A DNA stretch of 64,000 nucleotides, taken from the NCBI GenBank assembly GCA_016190665.1, contig JACPQD010000068.1:62001-126000 (forward strand), written 5' to 3'. The notes below the pieces were generated by a model. The model saw only the letters and a program-made list of their open reading frames with translations, did no database searches and was not told where the DNA came from. How positions within the stretch are numbered: the first letter of the stretch is position 1; every line of letters begins with the position of its first letter. The position numbers and the translations under genes were made by a program. Below, piece after piece: positions 53,245 to 61,425 of this stretch. This stretch comes from Chloroflexota bacterium. GTDB taxonomy: Bacteria > Chloroflexota > Dehalococcoidia > JACPQD01.

Positions 53245-53510
53245 CAGCCTATCCTCCGGGCAGTTTCGGCATCCGCGTTTCGAAAAGTGGCCTCCATTTC
53301 CTCCACGTCTTTGAGCAATAAACTGTCCTTGGCCGCTTCTTGCCACATTGCCTGCCGCGCCTGCCTCCGTAGCTCCTTCAACTCTTTGACCAGTGCCTGC
53401 TCAACCAGGGCGTTCTTGCTGGGCGCTACCCCTCGAGCCACGATCTCGTCCAAGGCGGCGAGAACATCAACATGCAAGCTGAATGTTGCCTTTTTTGTCT
53501 TTCCGCGCAT
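53244..53510 (-). CDS. Antitoxin of the MazF pair
   Basis: 88 residues. The N-terminus (KKATFSLHVDVLAALDEIVA) reads like a ribbon-helix-helix, followed by a long helix (NALVEQALVKELKELRRQAR) and an acidic C-terminal tail (LLKDVEEMEATFRNADAE) that would bind the toxin. Antitoxin-first order and a one-base overlap with mazF are typical. The exact antitoxin subfamily is not settled. Confidence 0.78.
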   Translation of the reverse strand: MRGKTKKATFSLHVDVLAALDEIVARGVAPSKNALVEQALVKELKELRRQARQAMWQEAAKDSLLLKDVEEMEATFRNADAETARRIG

Positions 53511-53639
53511 AAGAGCAACCTCCTCTGGTCCTCATGATAGCATTGACTTCCATGTTTGGCAATCCTTTTCAGGAAGCAGGTTTCTGCAATAATCTCTGGA
53601 AGCACGCAATCGTAACTCTCGGATAGGTCGGATGAATGC

Positions 53640-53681
53640 GTAGGGGCGGGTGTCAAACCGCGGTTTGACACCCGCCCCTAC
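53640..53681. terminator. 42-bp perfect palindrome downstream of the acyl-CoA synthetase gene
   Basis: A fully symmetric sequence with arms GTAGGGGCGGGTGTCAAACC and its complement around a GCGC-like centre. It lies 30 bp after the 3' end of the minus-strand acyl-CoA synthetase gene and downstream of the RHH/MazF genes' promoter area. Repeats of this 'GTAGGGGCGGGT' type are known to me as dispersed intergenic palindromes in Chloroflexota and other phyla. May end transcripts or be a REP-like element. Confidence 0.6.
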
Positions 53682-53710
53682 AGATTTGCTCCCGCTTGTC
53701 GGGCTGCCGC

Positions 53711-55270
53711 TTACGCCTCCTTCGGCGCGAACTGGTCTCTCAGCACCCTCTTGAGGATTTTCCCCATCGGATTGCGCGGGAGCTCGTCGATGAACTCCAC
53801 CAGTTCGGCCTTCTTGTAGCTGGCCAGCCGCTGACGCGACCACTCGGTAATCTCTTCTCTGGTCAGTTTCTCCCCCTTCCTGGGGACCACAACGGCCATT
53901 ACCTTCTCCCCCCAGTCCAGGTCGGGGATGCCGATGACGGCCACGTCGTCCACCTTCGGGTGCGACTGAATGACAGCCTCGACCTCCTCCGGGGAGATGT
54001 TCTCGCCGGCGCGGATGATCATGTCGGTGGCGCGTCCAGCCAGGAAGAAGTAGCCCTCGTCGTCCTTGTAACCCATGTCGCCGGTGTAAATCCAACCGTC
54101 CTTGATGGTCTTGGCGGTCTTGTCCGGGTCCTTCCAGTAGCCGCTCATGGCGCGCGGTCCCCGAGCCACGATCTCCCCGACCTCGTTGGGCGCCACTTCC
54201 ACGCCGTCCTCGTTGACCACCCTCATCTCGACGTCGGCCATGGGCTTGCCGATGGAGGAGAGCCGTTTGAGCTTCCGCTCCTTCTCCTCGGGCGTTCCCG
54301 TGATGACGTGGTCTTCGGGGGACAGCATGGTGATGGTGGAGGCGGTCTCGGTCTGCCCGAAGGCATTAATGAAGCGGGTGTTGGGGAAGATGTCCAGGGC
54401 CTTCTTGATGACCTCCAGCGGCATGGGCGCGGCGCCGTAGGTGATCACTTTCAGGCTGCTGAGATCGTGCTTGCTGAATTCAGGGTTGTCCATGAGCTGT
54501 TTCAGCATCGTGGGCACCATCATGGCGCGATTGACCTTCTCCTTCTCCACCAGTTCCATCCACTCCCTGGGGTCGAACTGGCGCTCCATGATGAGGGTCC
54601 GGCCGCCGTAGATCGCGGCCATCATGGCTTGAATACCGGCGACGTGGTAGAGGGGTACCGTGAGGATGTTCTTCTCCTCGATGTCGGGATCGGCGGGCGT
54701 CACGTTGTCCATAACATAGATGGAGAAGCTGTTGTGGGACAGCATCACGCCCTTGGGGAAGCCGGTGGTGCCCGCGGTGTACATCAGAATGGTGGTATCC
54801 TCATCGGCGATGTCGGTGAAAACGTCGTCCGGCGAGCTGGAGGCGAGGATATCCCCGTAGAACAGGTAGCCGTCCCGCTTCTTGTCTAGGGAGATGAAAT
54901 GCTTCACGGTCTTGAGGTCCGGCCTCATTCCGTCGACCATATCGAGATACCTGTCGCCCACCAGGACGACCAGGGCGTCGGCGGTATTGAGCATGTAGGT
55001 CAGCTCGTTGGCTTTGGCCCTGAAGTTCAGCGGCACGAAGATGGCGCCCAGCTTGGCCACCGCGAAGTAGGCCTCCACGCACTGATTCGTGTTGACCTGG
55101 AGCAGCCCCACGCGGTCGCCTGTCTTGACGCCCAGTTTGGCCAGCCCGTTGGCCAGGCGGTTGGCCCGGTCCTTAAGCTCAGCATAGGAGACGCGCTCCT
55201 TCTCGAAGACGATGGACGGCCGGTCCGGGCAAATCGCCGAAGAAATCTCCAGAAACTCCGTGGTATTCAT
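53711..55270 (-). CDS. AMP-binding acyl-CoA synthetase
   Basis: 519 residues. Activates a fatty or aromatic acid to acyl-CoA through an acyl-adenylate. Phosphate loop YTAGTTGFPKGVMLSH (about residue 165), aromatic motif NAFGQTETAS, hinge YTGDMGYKDDEGYFFLAGR, and the C-terminal catalytic lysine in NPMGKILKRVLRD. The chain preference cannot be read. Its ATG overlaps the stop of the enoyl-CoA hydratase gene (ATGA), so the two are coupled and likely serve one beta-oxidation-type pathway. Confidence 0.9.
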   Translation of the reverse strand: MNTTEFLEISSAICPDRPSIVFEKERVSYAELKDRANRLANGLAKLGVKTGDRVGLLQVNTNQCVEAYFAVAKLGAIFVPLNFRAKANELTYMLNTADALVVLVGDRYLDMVDGMRPDLKTVKHFISLDKKRDGYLFYGDILASSSPDDVFTDIADEDTTILMYTAGTTGFPKGVMLSHNSFSIYVMDNVTPADPDIEEKNILTVPLYHVAGIQAMMAAIYGGRTLIMERQFDPREWMELVEKEKVNRAMMVPTMLKQLMDNPEFSKHDLSSLKVITYGAAPMPLEVIKKALDIFPNTRFINAFGQTETASTITMLSPEDHVITGTPEEKERKLKRLSSIGKPMADVEMRVVNEDGVEVAPNEVGEIVARGPRAMSGYWKDPDKTAKTIKDGWIYTGDMGYKDDEGYFFLAGRATDMIIRAGENISPEEVEAVIQSHPKVDDVAVIGIPDLDWGEKVMAVVVPRKGEKLTREEITEWSRQRLASYKKAELVEFIDELPRNPMGKILKRVLRDQFAPKEA

Positions 55271-56019
55271 GCTCTCTCCTCCGTTCCAATTCCAGTCTCG
55301 GCCAGCAGCCGGGCGCCGAGCCTTTTCTCCAGGTCCAGTCCCTCTTGCGCGCCCATGTCCAGTCCCTCGTTGATAGCCCTCTTGGCGTATCGGAGCGCCG
55401 TCGGATTCAGGCCCCGGAGCTTATGGGCTACTTCGAAAACGGCCGACACAAGGTCGGCTCTGGGCACGACGCGATTCACCAGACCGATCCTGAGGGCGTC
55501 TGCCGCTGTAACCCGGTCGCCAGTGAGGAGGAACTCCAGAGCCTGGCTTCTGCCCACGAAGCGTGGCACCGTCTGTGTACCCCCGGCGGCCGGAATCATG
55601 CCCAACGCCACCTCGGGCAGGCTGAAGACCGCATCCTCGGAGGCCACTCTCAAGTCGCAGCACGAGGCAATCTCGACACCGGAGCCGATAACGAAGCCGT
55701 GCAGGGCGGCGATGATCGGTATCTCGATGCTCAGGAAGAGGCCCCAGATGTCCCGCTTCCATCTCACCTGCCGGGCGATGACCCGCGAAGGCGATGTGCC
55801 GAACTCCGTCAGGTCGGCGCCGGCGCAGAAGGCCTTTTCGCCGGCGCCCCGGAAGATAACCGCTCTCAGTTCCTGGTCGTCTCTGACAGCGCACAGCACT
55901 TGGAAAAGATCATCGCGCATCTGGATGTTAAAGGCGTTGTGAACGTGGGGGCGGTTCAGGGTTACGAAACCCAGGCTGTCCTTCTTTTCGTAGAGGATGG
56001 TCTCGAAGTTAGTTTGCAC
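55267..56019 (-). CDS. Enoyl-CoA hydratase/isomerase family protein
   Basis: 250 residues from a GTG at 56019 giving QTNFETILYEKKDSLGFVTL; the frame goes 20 codons further into repeat-like sequence. Crotonase fold with oxyanion-hole region GAGEKAFCAGADL and HGFVIGSGVEIASCCD, and both usual catalytic glutamates in SLPEVALGMIPAAGGTQ and QALEFLLTGD. Hydrates enoyl-CoA or shifts its double bond. Translationally coupled to the acyl-CoA synthetase gene. Confidence 0.88.
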   Translation of the reverse strand: MQTNFETILYEKKDSLGFVTLNRPHVHNAFNIQMRDDLFQVLCAVRDDQELRAVIFRGAGEKAFCAGADLTEFGTSPSRVIARQVRWKRDIWGLFLSIEIPIIAALHGFVIGSGVEIASCCDLRVASEDAVFSLPEVALGMIPAAGGTQTVPRFVGRSQALEFLLTGDRVTAADALRIGLVNRVVPRADLVSAVFEVAHKLRGLNPTALRYAKRAINEGLDMGAQEGLDLEKRLGARLLAETGIGTEERA

Positions 56020-56160
56020 CGCTTGCCTGACCCACGCCGCTCGACCCCACTGGTGGACTTGGTGGACGCCAGTGGACAATCATCCCGATCAGTTGCCAGC
56101 GTGCCTGGTCAGAATGCACCCTTCAATCTGTGTCCATCCGTGTACATCTGTGGTTCAAAC

Positions 56161-56709
56161 TCAGTAGCTGCGCACCACCGACCGGACGTGGGCGGTCAGC
56201 TCATCGAGGTCTATCTCATTGTAATGACGGCCGATATCCCCCAGATGGTGGGCGTCACTATTGCTCAAGGTTATCAGGTTGTACTTCTCGGCCACTTTCA
56301 TCAGGGCCGGCTTGTTCATCTGGGCGTCATGGGCGCCGTTGTTGATCTCGATGCCGTGGATGCCGCCCACGCAGTTGAAGCCCCTGGGATAGTAAGCGGG
56401 GTAGGCGGGATGCACCCAGAAACGGAAGGGGGTGCCATCCGGCAGACACAGCTCAACCATCTGCTCGTACTGGTCGTAGCCCACCTCGACCTCGCGGCCG
56501 GGGATAATGAGCACTGCGCTGTCGAAATGGCGCTCCACAATCTCTTTGACCTTGCAGCCGTACTCGCGGTTGTCGTGCTCGGCGATACCGATGCCATCCA
56601 GGCCGCGCGCCTTTACGCTCGCCAGTATCTGGCCGACTATCTCGATGGTGGGTTCAGCGAAGCGTGTCGCCTCCAGGCAATGCGTGTGCAGGTCCAGTTT
56701 CAATTTCAA
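56161..56709 (-). CDS. PHP-domain metal-dependent phosphoesterase (copy 1)
   Basis: 182 residues from a TTG giving KLKLDLHTHCLEATRFAEPT, with GAGGA 10 nt upstream. PHP metal ligands: LDLHTHC, IAEHDNREYG, PGREVEVGYD and SNSDAHHLGDIG. It is a paralogue of the next gene (56804-57325), and both use TTG starts in the same context. Substrate unknown; related short PHP proteins hydrolyse phosphoesters. Confidence 0.82.
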   Translation of the reverse strand: MKLKLDLHTHCLEATRFAEPTIEIVGQILASVKARGLDGIGIAEHDNREYGCKVKEIVERHFDSAVLIIPGREVEVGYDQYEQMVELCLPDGTPFRFWVHPAYPAYYPRGFNCVGGIHGIEINNGAHDAQMNKPALMKVAEKYNLITLSNSDAHHLGDIGRHYNEIDLDELTAHVRSVVRSY

Positions 56710-56803
56710 AGAGCATCCTCGTACGGGGCCATCTGCCCTCATATTCGGGAGTCTACTTTCGGCGTCCAGCGCGCCAGCAGCGGACGAGCCCAGCATTCAG
56801 CGT

Positions 56804-57325
56804 TCAGTTGCAGGGCACCGCCCTGGCATACAGTTCCTCCAGGTCGATCTCGTTATGACACTGCCCAATGTTGGGCAACATGTGAGCATCGCTATTGTGC
56901 AGGAGGATGAGGTTGTGCTTCCGGGCGACCTCTTCCACCTTGTCCTTCTCGATATGATAGTTATGTAAATGATTCTCTATCTCGATGCCGGAGACGTTTC
57001 GGATCCGATTGACGAAGTCCCCCGGGTAGCCGGGGTGCGCCAGAAAGCGGAAGACGGAGTTGTTATCGAGGTAAAGCTCCACTACCTGCACGTAGTTCTC
57101 GTCAATCTCCTGGCCCGGGATGATGATGAGATCAGGATCGAAATGCTCCCGCACCATCTCCTTCACTTTGAAGCCGTAATCTTTGTTGTAGTGCTCCGTG
57201 ATGGCGATGCCATCCAGGCCGCGCAGCTTGATCCGCTCCACGATGGAGGCGACGATATCGAGGGTGGGCGCCTTGTAGCCCGAGGCCTCGTAGCAATGGG
57301 TGTGAAGGTCCAGTTTCAGTTTCAA
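56804..57325 (-). CDS. PHP-domain metal-dependent phosphoesterase (copy 2)
   Basis: 173 residues from a TTG (KLKLDLHTHCYEASGYKAPT). Metal-binding motifs LDLHTHC, ITEHYNKDYG, PGQEIDENYVQ and HNSDAHMLPNIGQCHNEID. Same length and order as the copy 95 bp downstream, so a tandem duplication. The two differ through most of the middle region, which suggests different substrates or a heterodimer. The spacer between them is GC-rich and has no gene. Confidence 0.83.
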   Translation of the reverse strand: MKLKLDLHTHCYEASGYKAPTLDIVASIVERIKLRGLDGIAITEHYNKDYGFKVKEMVREHFDPDLIIIPGQEIDENYVQVVELYLDNNSVFRFLAHPGYPGDFVNRIRNVSGIEIENHLHNYHIEKDKVEEVARKHNLILLHNSDAHMLPNIGQCHNEIDLEELYARAVPCN

Positions 57326-57351
57326 TGAACGTCCTTGCTAGACTTCGCTAG

Positions 57352-57380
57352 ACCGGCCCGGTCTTCGAGACCGGGCCGGT
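57352..57380. terminator. 13-bp perfect hairpin after the second enoyl-CoA hydratase
   Basis: ACCGGCCCGGTCT / AGACCGGGCCGGT with a 3-nt loop. Positioned 10 bp after the minus-strand enoyl-CoA hydratase stop and 26 bp before the PHP gene, so it separates two transcription units on that strand. No U-run follows, so it may act through a factor or as a message-end stabiliser. Confidence 0.55.
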
Positions 57381-57390
57381 ATCTATCTCG

Positions 57391-58152
57391 TTACTTTCCT
57401 TTGTATTCTGGAGTCCTTCGTTTCAGGAAGGAACGAAGCCCTTCCGCCCTATCCGCCGTCGTCTGCAGGATAACGGAGAGATCGGCCTCCAGCCTCATCC
57501 CCTGGTCAAGAGGTCTATCCAGGCCCTTGAGGATGGCTTCCTTGGCATAGCGAGCGGCGATGGGCGCGTTGCGGGCTATCTTTACCGCTAGCTCCTCCGC
57601 CGCCGCCAGCGCCTCGCCGCTGGGCGCAACACCGTTCACGAGGCCAACACGGTAGGCTTCGCCAGCGCCGATGACGTCCCCCGTCAGTATCATCTCGACG
57701 GCCTTTCCCCGGCCGATGATGCGGGGCAGGCGCTGCGTTCCGCCGCACGTAGGAATCCTTCCTTCCTTGATCTGTCGCAGGCCGAGCTCCGCGCCTTGGG
57801 ATGCGACGCGCACGTCGCACGCCAGAGCCAGCTCCAGCCCCTCATCGAGGACAGGGCCGTTGAGGGCTGCTATGACGGGCACTTCCAGACAAGCCAACGC
57901 GTCCACGGCGCTGGCCACTTGCGCCAGAAGCCTCGACAAGTCAGGGCCCGGGACCCTATCGATACCTACTGAGAATGCGTCACCGCCGCCGATGACTACC
58001 ACCCGCACCTCCTCGTCGTAGCCGATGTCACCACAGGCAGAGAACAGCTCAACAGCCATGTCGCAATCGATGGCGTTGGACGCGTCCGGTCGACTGAGGA
58101 TAATGCGGCCTATGCGGTGGCGCTTCTCGTAGAGGATAGACTTGTAGTTCAT
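57391..58152 (-). CDS. Enoyl-CoA hydratase/isomerase family protein (divergent)
   Basis: 253 residues, crotonase fold (MNYKSILYEKRHRIGRIILS; IAALNGPVLDEGLELALACD). By alignment to the neighbour at 55267 the first catalytic glutamate appears as Q (LRQIKEGRIPTCGGTQ), while the second is kept (KAVEMILTGD). The oxyanion region also differs (GGGDAFSVGIDR). It may be an isomerase, lyase or a weak hydratase. Upstream 58153-58368 has no gene. Confidence 0.8.
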   Translation of the reverse strand: MNYKSILYEKRHRIGRIILSRPDASNAIDCDMAVELFSACGDIGYDEEVRVVVIGGGDAFSVGIDRVPGPDLSRLLAQVASAVDALACLEVPVIAALNGPVLDEGLELALACDVRVASQGAELGLRQIKEGRIPTCGGTQRLPRIIGRGKAVEMILTGDVIGAGEAYRVGLVNGVAPSGEALAAAEELAVKIARNAPIAARYAKEAILKGLDRPLDQGMRLEADLSVILQTTADRAEGLRSFLKRRTPEYKGK

Positions 58153-58368
58153 TTCGGTCCGGGCGCAGTGCGAGGCTCGATTTCCGGGTAGCAGTTCGCC
58201 AGGGGTGAGTAATACCCTGGGAAGGCGCAGGATGAAGAAGACCGCGTGTTCACTAAGCAGCGTGCTCTCTAAGAGATGCCAGGCATTCGATACGGCTGGA
58301 TTCCATCATAACGCACGCGTGATCAGAGTGTCAAGGAAATCGTAGCGGCCTTGTTGCCAGAAGCAATG

Positions 58369-59577
58369 CTAAGGTATACACCTGGATTTCATCTCGAATA
58401 TGGCCTGCTCAATCTTCCTCTCGGCATCGGCCGCGCCTCTCTGTAGCCTGTCGTAGGCCTCTTCGAACTGCTCTTCCAGCTCGAAATCAGACCTGCCCCG
58501 GTCGATAACATAGGGCAAGTAGTATTTCGAATAGCGCTGGAACCTGAATCGCAGCCGCTCTTCGTGAGACATCGCCTTGTAGCGCCCTATCGTCTTGAGT
58601 ATGTCTTCCCTGTCCTCAGGTAATTTCCCCGCGATCTCAAACAACATATTCGTCAGTTGGCCGGTCTCGATCTCGCAGGGAAAATCCAGGCTCCGCACCA
58701 GCAGCTCGATCTCATCTACCATATCGTCATCGCTGGGACAGCCGAATGCTCCATCTTCGTAGCGCTTGTAGAGTGGGGAGCTGCGCTGAATGGCGAGGCT
58801 CCGCAGCCGGATCAAGTCCGGCCTCATCTGGTTCAGGACCACTGCTGTCTCCACCATATGCTGGTCCCGGAATCCCTTGCCGCCCAGCCCGGGCATTACG
58901 AAAGCGACGAGGCGAATCTTTGCTTCGACCACCTTCCGCCCTGCCCTTATGTGCTCCTCGGCGGTCACCCCCTTCTGCATGAATTCCAGCACCGCATCGC
59001 AGCCCGACTCCACCCCTACCAACACTCTGCTCAAGCCGGCCTCCCGCAGTGCCCTCAGCTCCTGCACAGGCTTATGGGTCAGCGTCCTGGAGCGGGCGTA
59101 AGAGGTTATCCTCTCTATGGAAGGGAAAGCGGCCCTCAGGTATGTCAGCACCTCCAGAAGCTCCGGCGTGCGCATAATGAGGGCATCAGCATCCTGGAGG
59201 AAGACTGTCCTCGCCCCGGAGACCAGCCACCTGGCCACATGGGTGAGGCTGGCATATCTGACATCGAGCGCCTGCTCTCCAACCGAACCATCATCATAGA
59301 CCTCAGGGTGCTTCGAAAGGACCTCTCTGACCACCTCTCCGGGTTGGCCCGGCTTTGCCGAGGAGAGCATATGTGAGAGCCTCTCAATGGCGTCGATGTC
59401 CCTCTTTATCTCTTTCTCAGTCCGGTATTCGAATTTGACGCCTTTGTAGGCAGAGCAGAAGAGACACCGGTTCCAGGGACAATGGCGGTTGATCCTCAGC
59501 ATCAGGGAGCCCTGCTCGCCGATGGCGCCCATCGGACCGATATCAAAGCAGTAATCGTCGCCGGGCGCGTCTCTCAT
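58369..59577 (-). CDS. Radical SAM protein (CxxxxCxxC type), B12-like long form
   Basis: 402 residues from an ATG with GGGGAA upstream. The cluster motif is HCPWNRCLFCSAY (C-x4-C-x2-C), an unusual spacing compared with the common CxxxCxxC. Also present: a SAM-binding glycine-rich region (VLVGVESGCDAVLEFMQKG), AFVMPGLGGKGFRD and a helical C-terminal half (residues 290-400). Related to proteins of the Elp3/MiaB/NifB or HemN-like set, but not assigned. Single gene, no operon partner on the same strand. Confidence 0.82.
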   Translation of the reverse strand: MRDAPGDDYCFDIGPMGAIGEQGSLMLRINRHCPWNRCLFCSAYKGVKFEYRTEKEIKRDIDAIERLSHMLSSAKPGQPGEVVREVLSKHPEVYDDGSVGEQALDVRYASLTHVARWLVSGARTVFLQDADALIMRTPELLEVLTYLRAAFPSIERITSYARSRTLTHKPVQELRALREAGLSRVLVGVESGCDAVLEFMQKGVTAEEHIRAGRKVVEAKIRLVAFVMPGLGGKGFRDQHMVETAVVLNQMRPDLIRLRSLAIQRSSPLYKRYEDGAFGCPSDDDMVDEIELLVRSLDFPCEIETGQLTNMLFEIAGKLPEDREDILKTIGRYKAMSHEERLRFRFQRYSKYYLPYVIDRGRSDFELEEQFEEAYDRLQRGAADAERKIEQAIFEMKSRCIP

Positions 59578-59748
59578 TGGCAATTCCCCAGGTCATCGGA
59601 GTGAGGACGCGCGGCCGTGCGCCCTTGTCGACACTGTAGGACGCCGGGACCGGATTGTCAAGGACGCGGTTCGTTTGAGAAAAGGGCGCGTCTGAGCTAT
59701 CATTGAGTGTTGGCCGCTTACAGAGACAATCTTGTGGGAGTCCTTGGA

Positions 59749-60420
59749 ATGAAGCTGGTCAGTGACCTGCATGCCTATGTATGGGACGGAAACGACAACA
59801 ACTGCAATACCTATGTCTTCGCCCGCTGTCTGAAGGACGGCAGGCATGTGGTTATCGACCCCGGCCACATCGTCACCCCCTATGTGAGGGAGCCGGGTCT
59901 GGACCGATTGACCGGCGGGATGGAAGAGGACGGACTCGACGCGAAGGACATCGGACTGGTGATTGCTACCCATGGCCATACAGACCATTGTGAGGCGGCC
60001 GACGCCCTAAGACAACGCAGTGGCGCTCTCGTGGCCCTGCACCAGGCCGATGAGCCGTTGTACCGGCGGTGCGGCGAGGCCGTGGACGTCTATCTGGAGG
60101 AAGGGGACCTGGAGCTCGGCGCGGACCTTAAGTTGGGGTTGCGCGTCTACCATTCGCCGGGCCACTCCCCAGGCCACATAGCCCTTTACTGGCCCGCCGA
60201 GAAGGCGCTCATCGGTGGCGACGTCATATTCCATCGGGCCACGGGCAGGGTGGACCTCCCCGGCGGCAGCGCCAAGCTGCTGCAGCAGAGCATAAGCAGG
60301 CTCTCCGAGCTGGATGTTGAATACCTGCTCTGCGGGCATCCCTACGGCCATCCCGGAATCATCGAGGGTAGGGAAGCGGTGCGGCGAAACTTCGACTACG
60401 TGAAAAGGAACATGTTCTGA
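59749..60420 (+). CDS. MBL-fold metallo-hydrolase
   Basis: 223 residues from the ATG giving MKLVSDLHAYVWDGNDNNCN (a GTG frame begins 14 codons earlier). Zinc motif THGHTDHCEAAD with HxHxDH, third histidine in HSPGHSPGHIALYW, aspartate in IGGDVIFHRATG and LCGHPYGHPG. Resembles glyoxalase II or flavin-type MBL hydrolases. It overlaps no neighbour but the next gene starts 11 bp downstream, so cotranscription is likely. Confidence 0.85.
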   Translation: MKLVSDLHAYVWDGNDNNCNTYVFARCLKDGRHVVIDPGHIVTPYVREPGLDRLTGGMEEDGLDAKDIGLVIATHGHTDHCEAADALRQRSGALVALHQADEPLYRRCGEAVDVYLEEGDLELGADLKLGLRVYHSPGHSPGHIALYWPAEKALIGGDVIFHRATGRVDLPGGSAKLLQQSISRLSELDVEYLLCGHPYGHPGIIEGREAVRRNFDYVKRNMF

Positions 60421-60430
60421 GGCAGGCGGA

Positions 60431-61015
60431 ATGGACAAGGAAAGGATAAAGAGCGCCTTCGAGATCGCCATGGAGAGGGTGGCCGGCATGCCGACGCTAA
60501 CGGCTGAAGAACTGGCGCGGCAGAGGGAACTGGAGTACGCTCCGCGCGGCGAGGCCATCGCCGAAAGGTATCTGAGGAATGCCTTACGAGAGGCAGACCT
60601 GGAGTTGGAGCTGCGCCGCTACGAGAATGAGGAGAGGCAGATAGTCAGAAAGGCTCTGCTGGAGGCGCTTTGCGGGGCGATAGGGCTTGAGGATGCGGAC
60701 AGGAGCATACGAGCGATTGCCGGGATACAGAGGCTGGCCGCAGCGGTCGACCTCGAGGACGCTAAGCGGGAGTCGGAGTCGCTGTTCGCCGAATTCACGA
60801 TGGAGACCGAGAAGCGCAGCGCAGCACTGATGGAGCGAGAGAGAGGCCGGCTGGAGGCCCTCGGGATAGCGGGTTCGGCGGTCAAGCCCAATCTGCAGGC
60901 TGCTCGGCACCTCGATCCGGAGCTGAGATCGGGATGCGCGATGAAGCTTGAGGAGTTGAAGCAGCGGCTCCAGAAGCAGGCGGGCGTTTTGGATAGGGTT
61001 AGGTACCCCGCCTAG
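60431..61015 (+). CDS. Charged helical protein, hypothetical
   Basis: 194 residues, nearly all helical and highly charged (KRERIKSAFEIAMERV-like start, then EERQIVRKALLEALCGAIGL and FAEFTMETEKRSAALMERER). No domain recognised. May form a coiled coil. It follows the MBL gene by 10 bp and converges on the membrane protein at 61012, overlapping its end by 4 nt. Confidence 0.65.
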   Translation: MDKERIKSAFEIAMERVAGMPTLTAEELARQRELEYAPRGEAIAERYLRNALREADLELELRRYENEERQIVRKALLEALCGAIGLEDADRSIRAIAGIQRLAAAVDLEDAKRESESLFAEFTMETEKRSAALMERERGRLEALGIAGSAVKPNLQAARHLDPELRSGCAMKLEELKQRLQKQAGVLDRVRYPA

Positions 61016-61425
61016 CCGGCCATATAGGGAAGCAGCCACCCGAAGATAGCGGCGAAAGAGATGGCCAGGGTCAGAAAGCCCTGCAGGTGGCGCCGGGATA
61101 GCACCGACGCGGCCAGCGCCCCGGCAAGCGCCATGACGAGCACCGCCGCAGTGAAGGCGAGGTTGGGGCTTCCCAGACCGGCGCCGGGCAGCAAGCGCTT
61201 CGCGAGATAGTAGAGCAAGCCCAGAAATCCCCCGGCCATCCCCAAAATCACCGGGACTGCCAGGGCCAACGCGGCCAGAACATGCGTAGGCGTCACCGCC
61301 CTGGGCAAGAATCTTTCCAGCGTCTCTATAAGGGACGCGGCCCTATATAGCATCAGCGCTCCCACGACCACGGAGATGCTGCCCAGGACGAAGCCGCAAG
61401 CGGTGCCGGCGATCAGTTCGGCCAC
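61012..61425 (-). CDS. Small membrane protein, hypothetical
   Basis: 137 residues with four predicted hydrophobic segments (about residues 3-27, 48-72, 85-110, 115-135). No family recognised. It overlaps ispE by 13 nt at its start and ends over the helical protein gene, so it is probably translated with ispE. A link with polyprenyl phosphate metabolism is possible but not shown. Confidence 0.7.
   Translation of the reverse strand: MAELIAGTACGFVLGSISVVVGALMLYRAASLIETLERFLPRAVTPTHVLAALALAVPVILGMAGGFLGLLYYLAKRLLPGAGLGSPNLAFTAAVLVMALAGALAASVLSRRHLQGFLTLAISFAAIFGWLLPYMAG

Noticed and set aside
53696-56910. Long plus-strand frames opposite acyl-CoA synthetase and enoyl-CoA hydratase
   Set aside because: Histidine/glycine-rich antisense shadows of well-supported genes in high-GC DNA.
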